Source: Symsagittifera roscoffensis (taxonomy: Eukaryota > Xenacoelomorpha > Acoela > Convolutidae). From it: DNA of 64,000 bases. The stretch lies in assembly GCF_963678635.1 (NCBI RefSeq), contig NC_087067.1:52754233-52818232 (forward strand), given 5' to 3'. How positions within the stretch are numbered: position 1 is the stretch's first letter; each line of letters begins with the position of its first letter. A program made the translations under genes and the position numbers. Below, in pieces: positions 10,277-21,800 of this stretch. The notes beneath the pieces are model-generated. The model saw only the letters and a program-made list of their open reading frames with translations. It had not been told where the DNA came from and did not search any database.

Positions 10277-10847
10277 CCGAATGTTATTATCAATCAATTC
10301 AAAATTCGAAATTGCCATTATTCGAATAAAGAAGCATGCGGTGATGACCGGTTTAATCTCCTCGGCCAATGGGGGAGCGTTGTGAGTCCTTTTGTTCTTA
10401 CGGGGACAGTAGAGCATCCGTAGTTTACTTAGCGGCCTCCTCGAGATATCGAAGCGAGCATACGCTCTCTCTATTCTCTATTGTAGTCTAACAATTAGAG
10501 AAGCACGCGCACAAATACCCGCCGCTCTGATTTTGAGTGTAATAAACAGTTGAAATAGAGCCAAACTCAGATACTTCTAGAATTTGTTGATTTTTTGCAA
10601 CTTTTACAAAAAGTGCGCACTGTGAGTTGATTTCACAACAGCACCACATGTCATTGAATAACCTCGAAGGAATTGAAATCGCAAAGTCAGAAATATTTCA
10701 AGGGAGTCCAATTCGAAAACACATGTTTTAAGTGATTCGCAAAGACCATAGCAATAACTCTGTAGGAAGTCTTGTTTTCTGATTCTTCAGACTGTGATTT
10801 TCGACAATATGCAATAGCTTTTGGGAGAAATTACGCAGTTTTTAACA
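10277..10847. other. HES upstream region
   Basis: No gene seen. The stretch is less AT-rich than the surrounding spacer between about 10340 and 10530, as expected of a promoter-proximal region, but no element was firmly identified. Confidence 0.4.
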
Positions 10848-10867
10848 CCCCCCCCCCCCCCCCCCCC
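10848..10867. repeat. Poly-C tract (20 bases)
   Basis: Twenty consecutive C residues, followed by AAATAGACCAAGTTAAGATCC, a partial arm of the foldback family found just downstream. Confidence 0.95.
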
Positions 10868-10974
10868 AAATAGACCAAGTTAAGATCCTCCACCCCAGCG
10901 CTTAATATAAGTTAAATTTGTTAAGCGCTGCATGTAAAATAGTCGATTCTGATTGGCTAAAAATTCCTAACTTA

Positions 10975-11033
10975 GAACCAAGTTAACATCCTCCCCCTAA
11001 ACGTGTTTAGGGGGGAGGATGTTAACTTGGTCC
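10975..11033. mobile_element. Small foldback element, family GGACCAAGTTAACATCC
   Basis: A 59-bp palindrome: ACCAAGTTAACATCC... at the left and ...GGATGTTAACTTGGT at the right, with a C-rich then G-rich centre. It has the same size and ends as the element at 12704-12762, but no target duplication remains here. Confidence 0.7.
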
Positions 11034-11611
11034 CAAAAACCTGTTTGTTGTGTATGATAGGCTAGTTTCTGGGACTAACTCTGGGACAAAACTAGGAAAT
11101 AGAGTGATAGGTACAAACAGGGACACATCTAGAAATTTCACGAGGAAAAAATGACGTTTCAGAGAACTTATTGGAAAGTTTTGGCGCGCACGGTCCTCAT
11201 TCTTCAAAGGTTGACAAAATTTTAGGTTTGGTTGACAAAACATGGATGTCGTGAAAACGTTTTAAAAATTGCATCTCTTGGATGGCGAGGGAGTAGAATC
11301 CCTGAGCCCCCCTTCCCTTGGTACCTCGGGAAGAATTGCCAACTGCCACCCCTATAAAAGTTTTGTGGTATCATACATATGAACACTGCTTCACAGGTAT
11401 AGACGTATAGTGGATTGAGGACACCCCCCTGCTGTAAACAAGAAGTTAATTAATTGTGGATTCTGCGATTGCAGAGGATCTATGGAATCTAGCCAGTCTG
11501 CCGGGTCTCTTATTTCCAGACTAAGTTATTTGGTTAAGCCGGCTCCTTTTATTGCATCTCATGGTCGTTTTATTTTGCGTCAAGAACTTTAACGTTGTAC
11601 CACTATTGCAG
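11034..11611. other. Spacer without recognised gene
   Basis: The 73-codon open frame at 11022-11243 (minus) shows no motif. Around 11279-11330 a GGGAGTAGAATCCCTGAGCCCC segment resembles the inner right part of the CAGGGGCGG MITE family. Confidence 0.4.
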
Positions 11612-11716
11612 CCGAAATCGGTCAGACTGTGGTGGATCTGAAACTAGAGGTCAAATGAGAGCTCGTCTTCACACGCTATCATTGTCATGTCAGGGGATTG
11701 AATATACGATCTGACG
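11612..11716 (-). repeat. SINE-like segment, dispersed copy
   Basis: Diverged match to 4375-4479, here as a single dispersed copy. The minus strand reads TATTCAATCCCCTGAC at the position of the B-box-like motif, and GTGATAAAGTGTTCAC upstream could be a decayed D-arm region. A tRNA-derived SINE is inferred. Confidence 0.4.
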
Positions 11717-12695
11717 ATCGCAAAGTGAACACTTTATCACTGCTTAATCTCTCTAGAAAGGTAGGTCAGGTGAGAGACGACACAGCAGCTGCAGCTCCAA
11801 TCCTTGCAAAAAACATTGAAAAACAGTGTCCTTCATTAGTATTCCAATAGAATTCGTTGCAACAATTACTCGGACTTGAAGCCCAAAAATATGAATGTGT
11901 TGTCAACAATTTTCTTTAGCGTACGAAAAAGGGCTCAAAATAATTGGACAGTTTCCCATGTGTAACGATGTCTGTTCACTTCTGGTATGAAAATTTTGCT
12001 CATATTCACAAGTTTAATTGCAGTTCAAAATACTTGGATATTTATTTAACATTTTAAAGGCGTCTCAAATGTTTGACTGTTTGTCGTTGCTAATACCAAC
12101 AAAATATGCGTCAATGTTTTGCAAATAGCTGCTTTGATTCGGCTTTATCTTAAACAGACACACATGGAGGGTAGATTAATACTGCAGATGGGACAGTACC
12201 TCGTGATCTCTTGGCAAACGTCGGCGGCCTTTGAGCTCTGCTCCACTTATTAGACTACTTAATCCCCCAATAAGGTCCAGGAAGGTAAGCGCGTGAACAG
12301 ACCAGACCACTAACTGAGATTATCTCTTCGCTTTTCCAATTAGCGACCGATAGGCGATTGCTTTGAGTCGCTCAATCAATGCTTCATTAGATTCTGTGTT
12401 GGACTTAGGAAGCGATTAAAGAGGAATTTAGCGATGAGGAAAGCGCCCTTATTGCTATTCTTTCCTATTCCTGTGGTGCTAATTGTATAATTAGTGAAGC
12501 ATAGATGATATGCAACAAATAACTGCTCACAGGTATTAAAGCTTGCTGCCCATTTAGCAGACTGTCCTAAACGAAGAACTGACTAAGATTAATAAAAAGA
12601 TCATTTAAGTTCTCCACTATAACCTTTTAGAAGTCGGTTATATGCTTTTAACGGGATTATTGCTAAAAGAATAGTTGAATAATCGTGAATAATTT
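11717..12695. other. Spacer without recognised gene
   Basis: No open frame with protein-like composition and no repeat recognised. Confidence 0.5.
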
Positions 12696-12703
12696 GAACT
12701 ATA

Positions 12704-12762
12704 GGACCAAGTTAACATCCTCCCCCCTAAAGCCGTTTGGGGGGACTTTGTTAACTTGATCC
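12704..12762. mobile_element. 59-bp hAT-like micro-MITE with 8-bp target duplication
   Basis: Ends GGACCAAGTTAACATCC and, inverted, GTTAACTTGATCC, with C-rich and G-rich inner arms around AAAGCCGTT. It is flanked by the identical octamer GAACTATA at 12696-12703 and 12763-12770. An 8-bp duplication is characteristic of hAT transposases. At 59 bp there is no coding capacity, so it must have been moved in trans. Confidence 0.85.
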
Positions 12763-12770
12763 GAACTATA

Positions 12771-13254
12771 AAGTGAACGGTTGCTTTCAGGAATCTTCTG
12801 GTATTTAACGAGTTTTAGCTATCTTCAGCTTCCATTCAAAAGGCTCATAAAATGCCTGCTGAACACCAATTGATATGCGAGTCGGAAGTCTTTATGCTGA
12901 CTGTCTAATTCTGCTCGCAGATCATTCTTCACAGCGAATTCTTGAAGCAAAAGCTTCACCTGTCAGATAGCTTGCAGCCCTTAGAGGTTAATTAGGTTGG
13001 CTTGTTTTGTTGCCTAATTACAGTGTAGATTAGAGAACAATGGTAAGAATAGAAGACAGAGAATGAGGGAATAATTGAGGAGATAAGAAGTCTTTGATGG
13101 AATCTCTTCTAAGAGGACACACCTTGCATTAAAGTGTAAATGTGCCACTCATAACAGACTGCATTTCTGGTCTGCCAATTGAACTGTGGATCTCCTAAAA
13201 GAGTTCAAAGAGTCCACTGGAGACGAAATACTGGCACGTGCACCCATGCGACCT
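12771..13254. other. Spacer without recognised gene
   Basis: No gene or repeat recognised. Confidence 0.45.
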
Positions 13255-13443
13255 AAATGTCTCGTCGGCTCAATTTTGGCTTACCAATTTTTTCAAAGGG
13301 TCTCCCATTTGGTACTTTCGGTACCCTTAATATTAGCGTAATTGGCGCCCAATTGATTTTAGGGCCAGTCGGCAAAAGGTGAGCACCAAGTGGGAGACCC
13401 TTTGAAAAAATTAGCAACCAGAATGGGGCCGACGAGGCATTTT
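13255..13443. mobile_element. Foldback element with long imperfect arms
   Basis: AAATGTCTCGTCGGC at the left is matched by GCCGACGAGGCATTT at the right. Further in, TTTTTTCAAAGGGTCTCCCA pairs with TGGGAGACCCTTTGAAAAAA. The whole 189 bp folds into a stem with an unpaired centre of about 70 bp. No transposase is encoded. The 97-codon open frame across it (13253-13546, minus) is a by-product. Confidence 0.75.
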
Positions 13444-13849
13444 GGTTGTCGCTTGGGCACTTGTCATAGTTCCCACTTCGAGGAGTCAGAGAAGATGTTC
13501 TAAAAGGTCCTTTTATCAAAACATCAAAAAAAATTGTCCTCGACAAAACGCTCCTGACTTAACATTATGTTAATACGTAAGCTTTTGAAAAAGTCAACTT
13601 CTGGGTTTTAGCTTTTTTGGGGGAGGTTTTTGGTTTCTTGAGATTGGACATCTACTCGGAAAACTCACCGATAGTCGGCTCAGATGGTTCGATATTAGCT
13701 AATCTCGAAATTATAAAAATCACCAAAAAAGAAAGGCAAGTGTGCTGTGGGTCATTTTTTTTCTTCCAGTTCCCTGGGTTGAGGTTTCCAATTTATGTTT
13801 TGAACGAGGCGGAACGATTTCATGCCACTAATTGTTCGCCCTATAATCC

Positions 13850-14610
13850 GTAGTCGAGAAAGCTCTGTAGACGAACTAAAAGTCGAAATATGAAGTGGAG
13901 TCGGTCGACAAATAAAATCAAATACAAAGTCGAAAGTTACCGTCGAGTTAATTGAATTAACGTCGAGCTCAATTTCGAAACAAAAATTATGGAAAGCTTA
14001 CACTTTTTCAATGATTTTGTATAAAATTTGAGCAAAAAATTTTTGAATCATTGAAAAATTTTAATTTCAGAAAACTGCGTTTAGCAACATTCACTCGAGA
14101 AGAATTGTTTAGAGCAAACCATGAGTTTCAAGGGACTCCCTTCAAAAATTTGAGATGCAAGGTCTCCCTCGGCAGTTTTTCACGAATACTTTTTAAAAGC
14201 ATTTTTTTCTGCTTTTCAAATTTGAGGCAAGTTTGTTTCATTCAGAAGTACTTCTTGGTCGAACTTGATCGAAACTTTTTTCCTCGGTCGAGCACGATTG
14301 AAAAATTATTTTGGTCGATTTTCGCCGGAAAACTCTACCTCTGTTCAAATTTGTTTTGTTCAAAAATATTTTCTTGGTCATTTTTTTTTCTTAGTCGATT
14401 TTTTTCTTCGGTCGAAAACACTCCTCGGTCGAACTTAGTCGATTTTTTTTCCTCTTTGGTCAGACTTCGCCCGAGGTCTAACATATTTGCAATTTATCAA
14501 GCTGGAAACGAGATGGTCGAAACATATCGAGTGTGGGCTAAGGTTTTCGAAATATTCCAACTTTTCGACCGAGTCGTCCGAAACATACACCGCAAGCAAA
14601 CATCGACTCG
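13850..14610. repeat. Degenerate GTCGA-rich repeat region
   Basis: Short motifs such as TCGGTCGA, TTGGTCGAAC and GTCGAAAG recur irregularly, mixed with runs of T. A 192-codon open frame (14051-14629, plus) crosses the region, but its protein is a low-complexity Phe/Arg/Ser mix with no motif, and I attribute it to the repeat. Confidence 0.5.
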
Positions 14611-14746
14611 GGTTGTAAGAAACAGATGATTGGAAAAACAAAAAACAAGAACTCAAAATATTTATGTTAAGGAATTTACAAAGCAGACGAAATTTCGGTT
14701 CAACTATATTCGATCCTCCATTGTGTAATCTTAGCTGTCTACTCAA

Positions 14747-15544
14747 TTAAAAGTTTTTTATGAAACATTTAATTATAGTTCATAACAAAATTTAGAGATT
14801 GAAGCTAAAATTGAACACATTAACAAAAATAGCCGGCTGCTGTGCAAACAGCACAGAATATTCCGACCTGATTGAAACAAAGTTTCAATGATATAAAAAA
14901 ATTTTAAATCGAAATACATATTTTCAAGTTTTTTATCTGAAAGTTTGTGCTATTTTTATCGAGAAAAAGCTATTGGAACATTTTTACAAAAAACACGATT
15001 TCCTTATTAGTAACTATTAAAGCTTTTAGTATAAACAAATTTGGCGGTCAGTCTCTAATTTTTTGTCCAATTATTTGTTGAATTTGGTCTAAAAACCAAA
15101 ATTTCAGCGATATTTTTCCTCGACATTGCGACAACTTTTTTTCGAGTCGCAATAACGACCATTAGGGCATTAATACAATACCAACCTTGACCTATGAGAT
15201 TTAATTGGGGTAGTCAAAATTGGCTGGAAAATTACCAAAAAACTGCATTAATCTATAGGTCCTTTCCAGTCTTGGAGAGTGTTCGGAACAACAAGCAAGC
15301 CAATTGAAAAGCCAGAAAAGAATTTATTTTCAAATACCTTTCATTGCTTTAATTTAGATTGAATTTGAACAATTTTTGGCAGTTATATTTCAAATGGAAG
15401 CGTGAAGATAACTTAACTTGGTCCAGCTCAGCAGCGAGCTACAAAATGATAATAAAAAAGTGCGCATGAAAGACAAAATGACCTCATTTTTTGGCCTAAA
15501 CCCATACCAATTTTCCTGATTTTCTGCTAGTTTTGCCCAGTTAA
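14747..15544. other. Spacer downstream of SAXO-like gene
   Basis: AT-rich with no gene recognised. Confidence 0.5.
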
Positions 15545-15550
15545 TTTATT
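15545..15550 (-). terminator. Probable SAXO-like poly(A) signal AATAAA
   Basis: AATAAA on the minus strand, about 90 bases after the stop codon at 15640-15642. Confidence 0.5.
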
Positions 15551-15639
15551 AACTCCTAAGATGACAATTCATATTCAGTTTGTGCACGCCTGCGAGTGTT
15601 GAAGTAGCAGTGGGAGACATGTTTAGCAGCAATAGTGCT

Positions 15640-15849
15640 TTAGATGGGCTTCTTCTGGAAGTCCTCGTTGTGTTGCTTCTGGGAGGGGCAGGTGGGGTCG
15701 GGACAGAACTTGGTGAACACTTGGTGGCCATCACATGTCTGCTGCACAAACTCATACCCCAGCCCGGCCAAGTTCAGCACTGGACAACATGCCGCCTGTT
15801 TGTAATTATAGGACATCTTGTACTCCGTGTCCCCTTTGAAGTCACACAC
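15640..15849 (-). CDS. SAXO-like: SAXO-like exon 6 (terminal)
   Basis: Starts after GACCAG, reads VCDFKGDTEYKMSYNYK and ends with stop TAA at 15642-15640. It holds the last Mn-type repeat and a Cys-containing tail. Confidence 0.85.
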   Translation of the reverse strand: MCDFKGDTEYKMSYNYKQAACCPVLNLAGLGYEFVQQTCDGHQVFTKFCPDPTCPSQKQHNEDFQKKPI

Positions 15850-18800
15850 CTGGTCACAAAAGACACAAATTCTATTTTAATTTATACCATGTAATAGTCA
15901 TAAAATAATTTGGATCATAAAAATGAATTTAAATAAAATCAGGCTTTTCTTAAGGGGAGGGGGAGGAGGGACCGGACACCCTAAACAAAAAATTCGACCC
16001 TCTGACCAGCCAAAGGGGCCCTTGTCATAATTTTTCATTTTGGTCAACCTGCCAAAAAAGTGTCTAAGAGTCCTTTTTGGCCTGTTTTTTTTCGAAAAAT
16101 TGACGGTGCCGCACTAAATTTGGTCAAAATAGGGTCTTTATAATGTTTTGGAAGAGTTTGGTCAGTCAATTTTCAATTTGGTCGACCAAAAAAAGTCTTT
16201 TAGAGTTTTTAGAAAAGATTTGATATTTTGATTTTCTGAAAATGGGGTTGTAATAAATGTTTTTTCGAATGTGTGATCAAAGAGTGATTGAATGGGAAAA
16301 ATCTTGTTCTTGCCTCATTGCGACACACTTGTGGTTTGCATGAGATGGGTTTGCATATCTGGTGTGCAATGTAGTTGGTGTTGTAGGCAGTCGTCTTCTC
16401 AAACGGCGCTTCCGAGGGCTTGTAGTCAGGCTACAACACATCAACACCAGATAACAAAAATTAAAAACCAACAACAAGGTGTTTTCTCCCTAGTTGAAGT
16501 TTTCTGCCCGCATACAAAAAAAACTTACATGTCAAATCACAAAGTGAGAAGCTTGGCACAAAACCAAAGTGTTTTTTTTTTTGATAGAGATCGTCCTTGA
16601 TTTTTTCGTTTTCGGATAGAACACAAAATTTTATTAAAAGTGGAGCCTAAAAACTTTTTTTTATTGCAGAATGCGCATACAATTCCCTGTTAAGCAAAAA
16701 TGCGTATTATACTATTCCGAAGAATGGAAAAACGCTTTTCATTCAACTCCAAATTTGTATAAATTAAATATTAAACAATTCGATTTCCATATCAACTTTT
16801 TCCTCTATGTATTTTTAGGGAACTTTTTCACCAACTTTTTTTCTTGGTATCGAATTGTATGAAAAAAATTTTTGTTGAAGATTTTTCGAAATCTTTTTAA
16901 ACTTTTTCTCGTTTTTCTAGTAACTTTTCTGAACAATTCGATTTCCATATCAACTTTTTCCTCTATGTATTTTTAGGGAACTTTTTCACCAACTTTTTTT
17001 CTTGGTATCGAATTGTATGAAAAAAATTTTTGTTGAAGATTTATCGAAATCTTTTAAAACTTTTTCTCGTTTTTCTAGTAACTTTTCTGAACAATTCGAT
17101 TTCCATATCAACTTTTTCCTCTATGTATTTTTAGGGAACTTTTTCACCAACTTTTTTTCTTGGTATCGAATTGTATGAAAAAAATTTTTGTTGAAGATTT
17201 TTCGAAATCTTTTAAAACTTTTTCTCGTTTTTCTAGTAACTTTTCTGAACAATTCGATTTCCATATCAACTTTTTCCTCTATGTATTTTTAGGGAACTTT
17301 TTCATCAACTTTTTTTCTTGGTATCGAATTGTATGAAAAAAATTTTTGTTGAAGATTTTTCGAAATCTTTTAAAACTTTTTCTCGTTTTTCTAGTAACTT
17401 TTCTGAACAATTTGATTTCCATATCAACTTTTTCCTCTATGTATTTTTAGGGAACTTTTTCACCAACTTTTTTTCTTGGTATCGAATTGTATGAAAAAAA
17501 TTTTTGCTGAAGATTTTTCGAAATCTTTAAAACTTTTTCTCGTTTTTCTAGTAAATTTTCTGCAAAAATTGTTTTTCAATTTGCTTAATTTAGTATAACT
17601 GTCGAATATACTAAATCTATAGTTTTTTCGCCTCCTTCAATCACACCATGCCAAAAAAACGACAATAATTTGAAAAACGTTGTTGTATTTTTAAGACTTT
17701 GATCAGAACATTCTATCCTTAGTAACAGGCTGTCCTTATTTTTAAATGAAACTGTATCTTTTCAATTCACTCAGGAAAGTGCTGCAAAGTCCGCTGAACT
17801 TCGAATAGAGACAAAACTATCAGGTATATAAGATTAAATATTTAAAGCTCAAAACCAAAATAACCGAAACGCAAACTCACAGCATTCCCTAACAGTTCGA
17901 GCTTGTTTGTTGAGTGATTAGAAAACTTAAAGCGAACGGCATCGTGATCCTAGAGTCTGAGTGAAATTGTTAAAGTGGGACTCCGAGTCCACTGTATGAG
18001 GGTTCCAGTTTAGATTCTCGATTGTCTCTCAATATCAAAATGATTTTTTTTGTGATATTTAAAGCTGAATTTTTTTTAGCTCTGCAAGTTTTTTATGGGT
18101 TACCTGTACCTAGGTGATACAAAACTGTAACGGGTAACATAAGAAAATAATTTTGGAAGGACTTTCGTAGCTTGTGTCACGATTTTTTCGTTAAGAGTGC
18201 AGTTATTCAATTATACTGCCGCTTTCTGGTTGTCTAAGTTTTTGAAAAGTTTTAGTAAGAATGACTTGGGGCCTAGCAAGGATCCATTTGAAGCAATTAG
18301 AATCTCGTTTATGGAGCAGTCAAAAAGGTAAGTCCTACAAACACGAGTCCGTGACCCGTTGGACTTTGTTTGGCAATATCACCAATTCTTTAAAAACCTG
18401 TCAGAAAACAAAATGAGTCAGTGGTTTTGCCACCAACAATTCTAAAGTTACAATGTTCTTTTGCTTTAAGAAAGAGTTCCAATTGGCAAAACGCGTTTCT
18501 TAAGTCTAGACCACAGTACCATGTAAATTTTTGTTCGAAAGTTTGATTTGAACCGTCCTTCTTCGTTGCATTTTCGATCCCCATCTTTGGCAAATTACCG
18601 TTGCCCAGGATATTTCTCTCGAGGGAGGCCCGAGGTCATTAAAAATGGCGTCTCATCATTCGCCCATTTATTAGACTGAATTCTTATTGAAATGTTGCCG
18701 ATAAAGATGATAGTTTTGTCAAAAAACAGCAATGGTAAAATTTTCAGCGAAGGTTCAATGAGCTTCCGTTCGCACTATGTAGGAATAAAATAAAGAATAA

Positions 18801-21800
18801 ATTGAATTAAATTTGTACTTTTTTATTCGTTCAGAAAAGTGAGAATAGTGCCATGAAGTTCACTGGGCTTCGAGTAGAAGCAACACTAACAGGTATCTAA
18901 CTAAATGTGAAGATCAAAACTAAAAAGACTTAAACGTAAACTAACAACAGTGTGAAAAGCACTTTTTTCAACCCGGCACAGAAAAAAAGACTATTTGAAA
19001 TTGACGTTTGGCATTTATCCCGGAAAGAAGATTTTCAAAAAATGCTGATTAACTGTTGCGTTTGTCTATACTCAATTAAGTTGACAACAAAAAGCTATTT
19101 CAAGATACCTTTTTACCGAGTGGCTTCACAGATATCATAGCCGCGTCTCACGATAGTTGAAGTGTTTCCAGATATTTATGATTCGATTTTAAAACTACGC
19201 CATCAGCTGAGGCTATTTCGTGTATAATCTTGAAATAACGCCAAACGAATGGAACAAATACTAGCCTGTGGAGCGCAGCTGTTCCTCTTCTTAGCTGCCC
19301 ATGCCTTGAAGTTGCTGTTGAACTCTGTGTTGGAGTCGAAGGGGATGTCGCTGAGGTTGGCACACTCTATCGGCTTCGCACTCTCCGCCCTGCAGCCCCC
19401 ACTGTACTTGTAGTCCCTCCTGTTGGTTGTCAACTTCTCCAAAGCTCCCTTGTTGCACAGGTTGTCGCCTGCAACATCACTTGGGAATGACTGGGCAATC
19501 TATGTGGGTGTGCATTCGGGAAGAGGGGTGGGATCTTTGTTTTCCTTCAGGAGTTAGACGCCCATTTTGACAGACTAATGTCGAATTTTTCTGAATACGG
19601 CTTAACCACCACTTAACCTTGACATATCAAAAAAAATGTTTATTTAAAACAAAATTCGCTCATTTCACAAATCTCAAAACCTAAAATCTAAAATCATTTT
19701 TGGAAACTAAAAATCAGGCCCCTTTGGGAATAAGACGTGTAACCTGGAATGATGAGGTCTGGCCTCTTTCCATTGGGTGCCTTATAATTGTCCCTCGTTT
19801 CAGTGGTCGCATTCAGAGGGATATCGGACTGGATGCAGGTGTCCTCTGGCTTGCAACTCAGAGTCTTCGAGAGACACTTGGTGGTGTAGTCCCTCCTGCT
19901 TGTGGTGAGACTGTCGAATGGACCAGCTGGCGTGTACTCTTCAGGTGGTTTGCATGAGTCTGGTTTGTTCACTGGGTGAGCCACATAAGTCGCCTAATTT
20001 TTTCAGTTGTTTTTTTTTCCGTAAACTATACCAAATTTGTTTCCATGTATCAAAAATGTTTATTTTGCTAATTCCACACTACACCACACTGAATTTTTTT
20101 GGTAATTGATAAGGGAAACTAAAAGGACAGCATAACAGAGCACCAAAATGCTTTGGTGATAAGGGTAAAATGGAAAGAAGAAACGAGTTGTGATTTGTGT
20201 TGCCTTGTTCTCAGTCATGGGGTTGAATGTGCCGGAGTCCATGGGGATCTCATTGGGTTTGCAGCTCTGCACTCTGCACATGTCGTGTGCCTTGTAGGTG
20301 CTGTTGTTAGTAGTGTCTCCACTCATCTTCCCTTCGGGGGCACTGTACACCTCATCCTACACACACACACACACAAACATACACAAGATATGCCTTTATG
20401 AGATCATTTCTCTACCCTCTCAAAGTGTCAATAAATAAGGTCTTTCCTGTTATAATTTCCCCATTACTAAATTATAGACCCTCCAAGTTGAATGAAAACA
20501 TACTATCGGACGTAAGATATATAAACTTAATGTTTAAGCTCTCCAGATTTTTTCCATCAACCCCCCCCACCCAATTCAAAATTTCTAGTTTCATTGTTGC
20601 TTCACGCAGAGGCGGATCTAGGGTTTTCTCGTTGCGGGGGGGGATATTCAAAAAAAAAACACTAAAAAGACCCTGCTTTGGCCAAGTTTTCTGCACAGCA
20701 GGCAAATTTTTTCGCTTTTTTAGGCATTCTTTGGAAGAAAACTTCGTTAAGAAAATCGCGTTTGGCTCTTTTTCCTGGTGGGGGGAAAAGGAAAAATAGC
20801 CTCGCGTTTTTTCGGCGCGCGCTCCCCCCCCTTAAAATTATTATATATAGGCGCTTAAGGCGCCTTTAGAAAATTTTTGGGCCTGTCACCAAAATGGGGC
20901 TCTTTTCCAGTCCCCCCTTTCAAAATACCGAGTTTTATGTTTGTTTTACGTGTTATTACGGCTAAATGCGTGATGTTACGCTGTAAAGTATGAAGAACAA
21001 ATCTGTCCAGAATCGTCGATTTGTTCACCACGCCAAATTTCATTGCATTGTGACAACGTTAAATAGACTTTTCAAAATTGAATTTGAAAGGGGGGGGAAC
21101 TGGAAAAGAGCCCAAAATGGATATCTCAGAATAGTACAAAGAGGCTCTTTTTCCTCCCCCCTCCCCCCCCCCCCCAACCTGCAAATTTTCATACATAAAA
21201 TTATTGTTTACATTGTCAGAGTGTCATGAAAATTTACATGCAAACTAATTAGGCCATGACAAACATATTTGGTCTTCATAATCAACCTTGCACAACTACT
21301 CGTTAGTTCATAACAATGTTGCTCGTGTGAGGTGGGGGAAAGAAAAAAGAGCCTACAACGGGGAATCCTTAAATCCTCCCCTAGCTTCACGTGTTATTCA
21401 TTATATGGTTATATGTGAAGAGTAAAACTGTTCACAATAGATAGTCGGTTAGTTTGCTCACCAGGCCAAGTTCATTGCATTATGAAAATGTTAAAAGGTC
21501 TTTCAAAATTGATTTTCAAATGTGGAGGGGAGACATGGAAAAGAGCCGAGATTTTTTCTGGATGTGGAGGAAGAGTTCACTTACTTTTTTGCAGGTGTTG
21601 CGTGGCTTCTGTGCCCATGCCTTGTAATCTGACCTCTGGGTCGTGTCGGCCGGGAATTCCTGCTCCGGCTTGCACCAGTCAATGTCCGGCTTACAAGACC
21701 TGGTCTTGCAGATCTCCTTAATTGGAAACTCCTTTCTGTACATCGTAGTCGTATCTAGATTTCCTTTATTCTTCAGAGTGTCATTATATTTGATCAAGTC

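Noticed and set aside
14051-14629. 192-codon open frame on the plus strand
   Set aside because: Low-complexity Phe/Ser/Arg protein over a GTCGA- and T-rich degenerate repeat, with no motif and no homologue-like blocks.
15580-15894. Plus-strand open frame opposite the last SAXO-like exon
   Set aside because: Antisense shadow of an exon that fits the SAXO repeat and splice phase.
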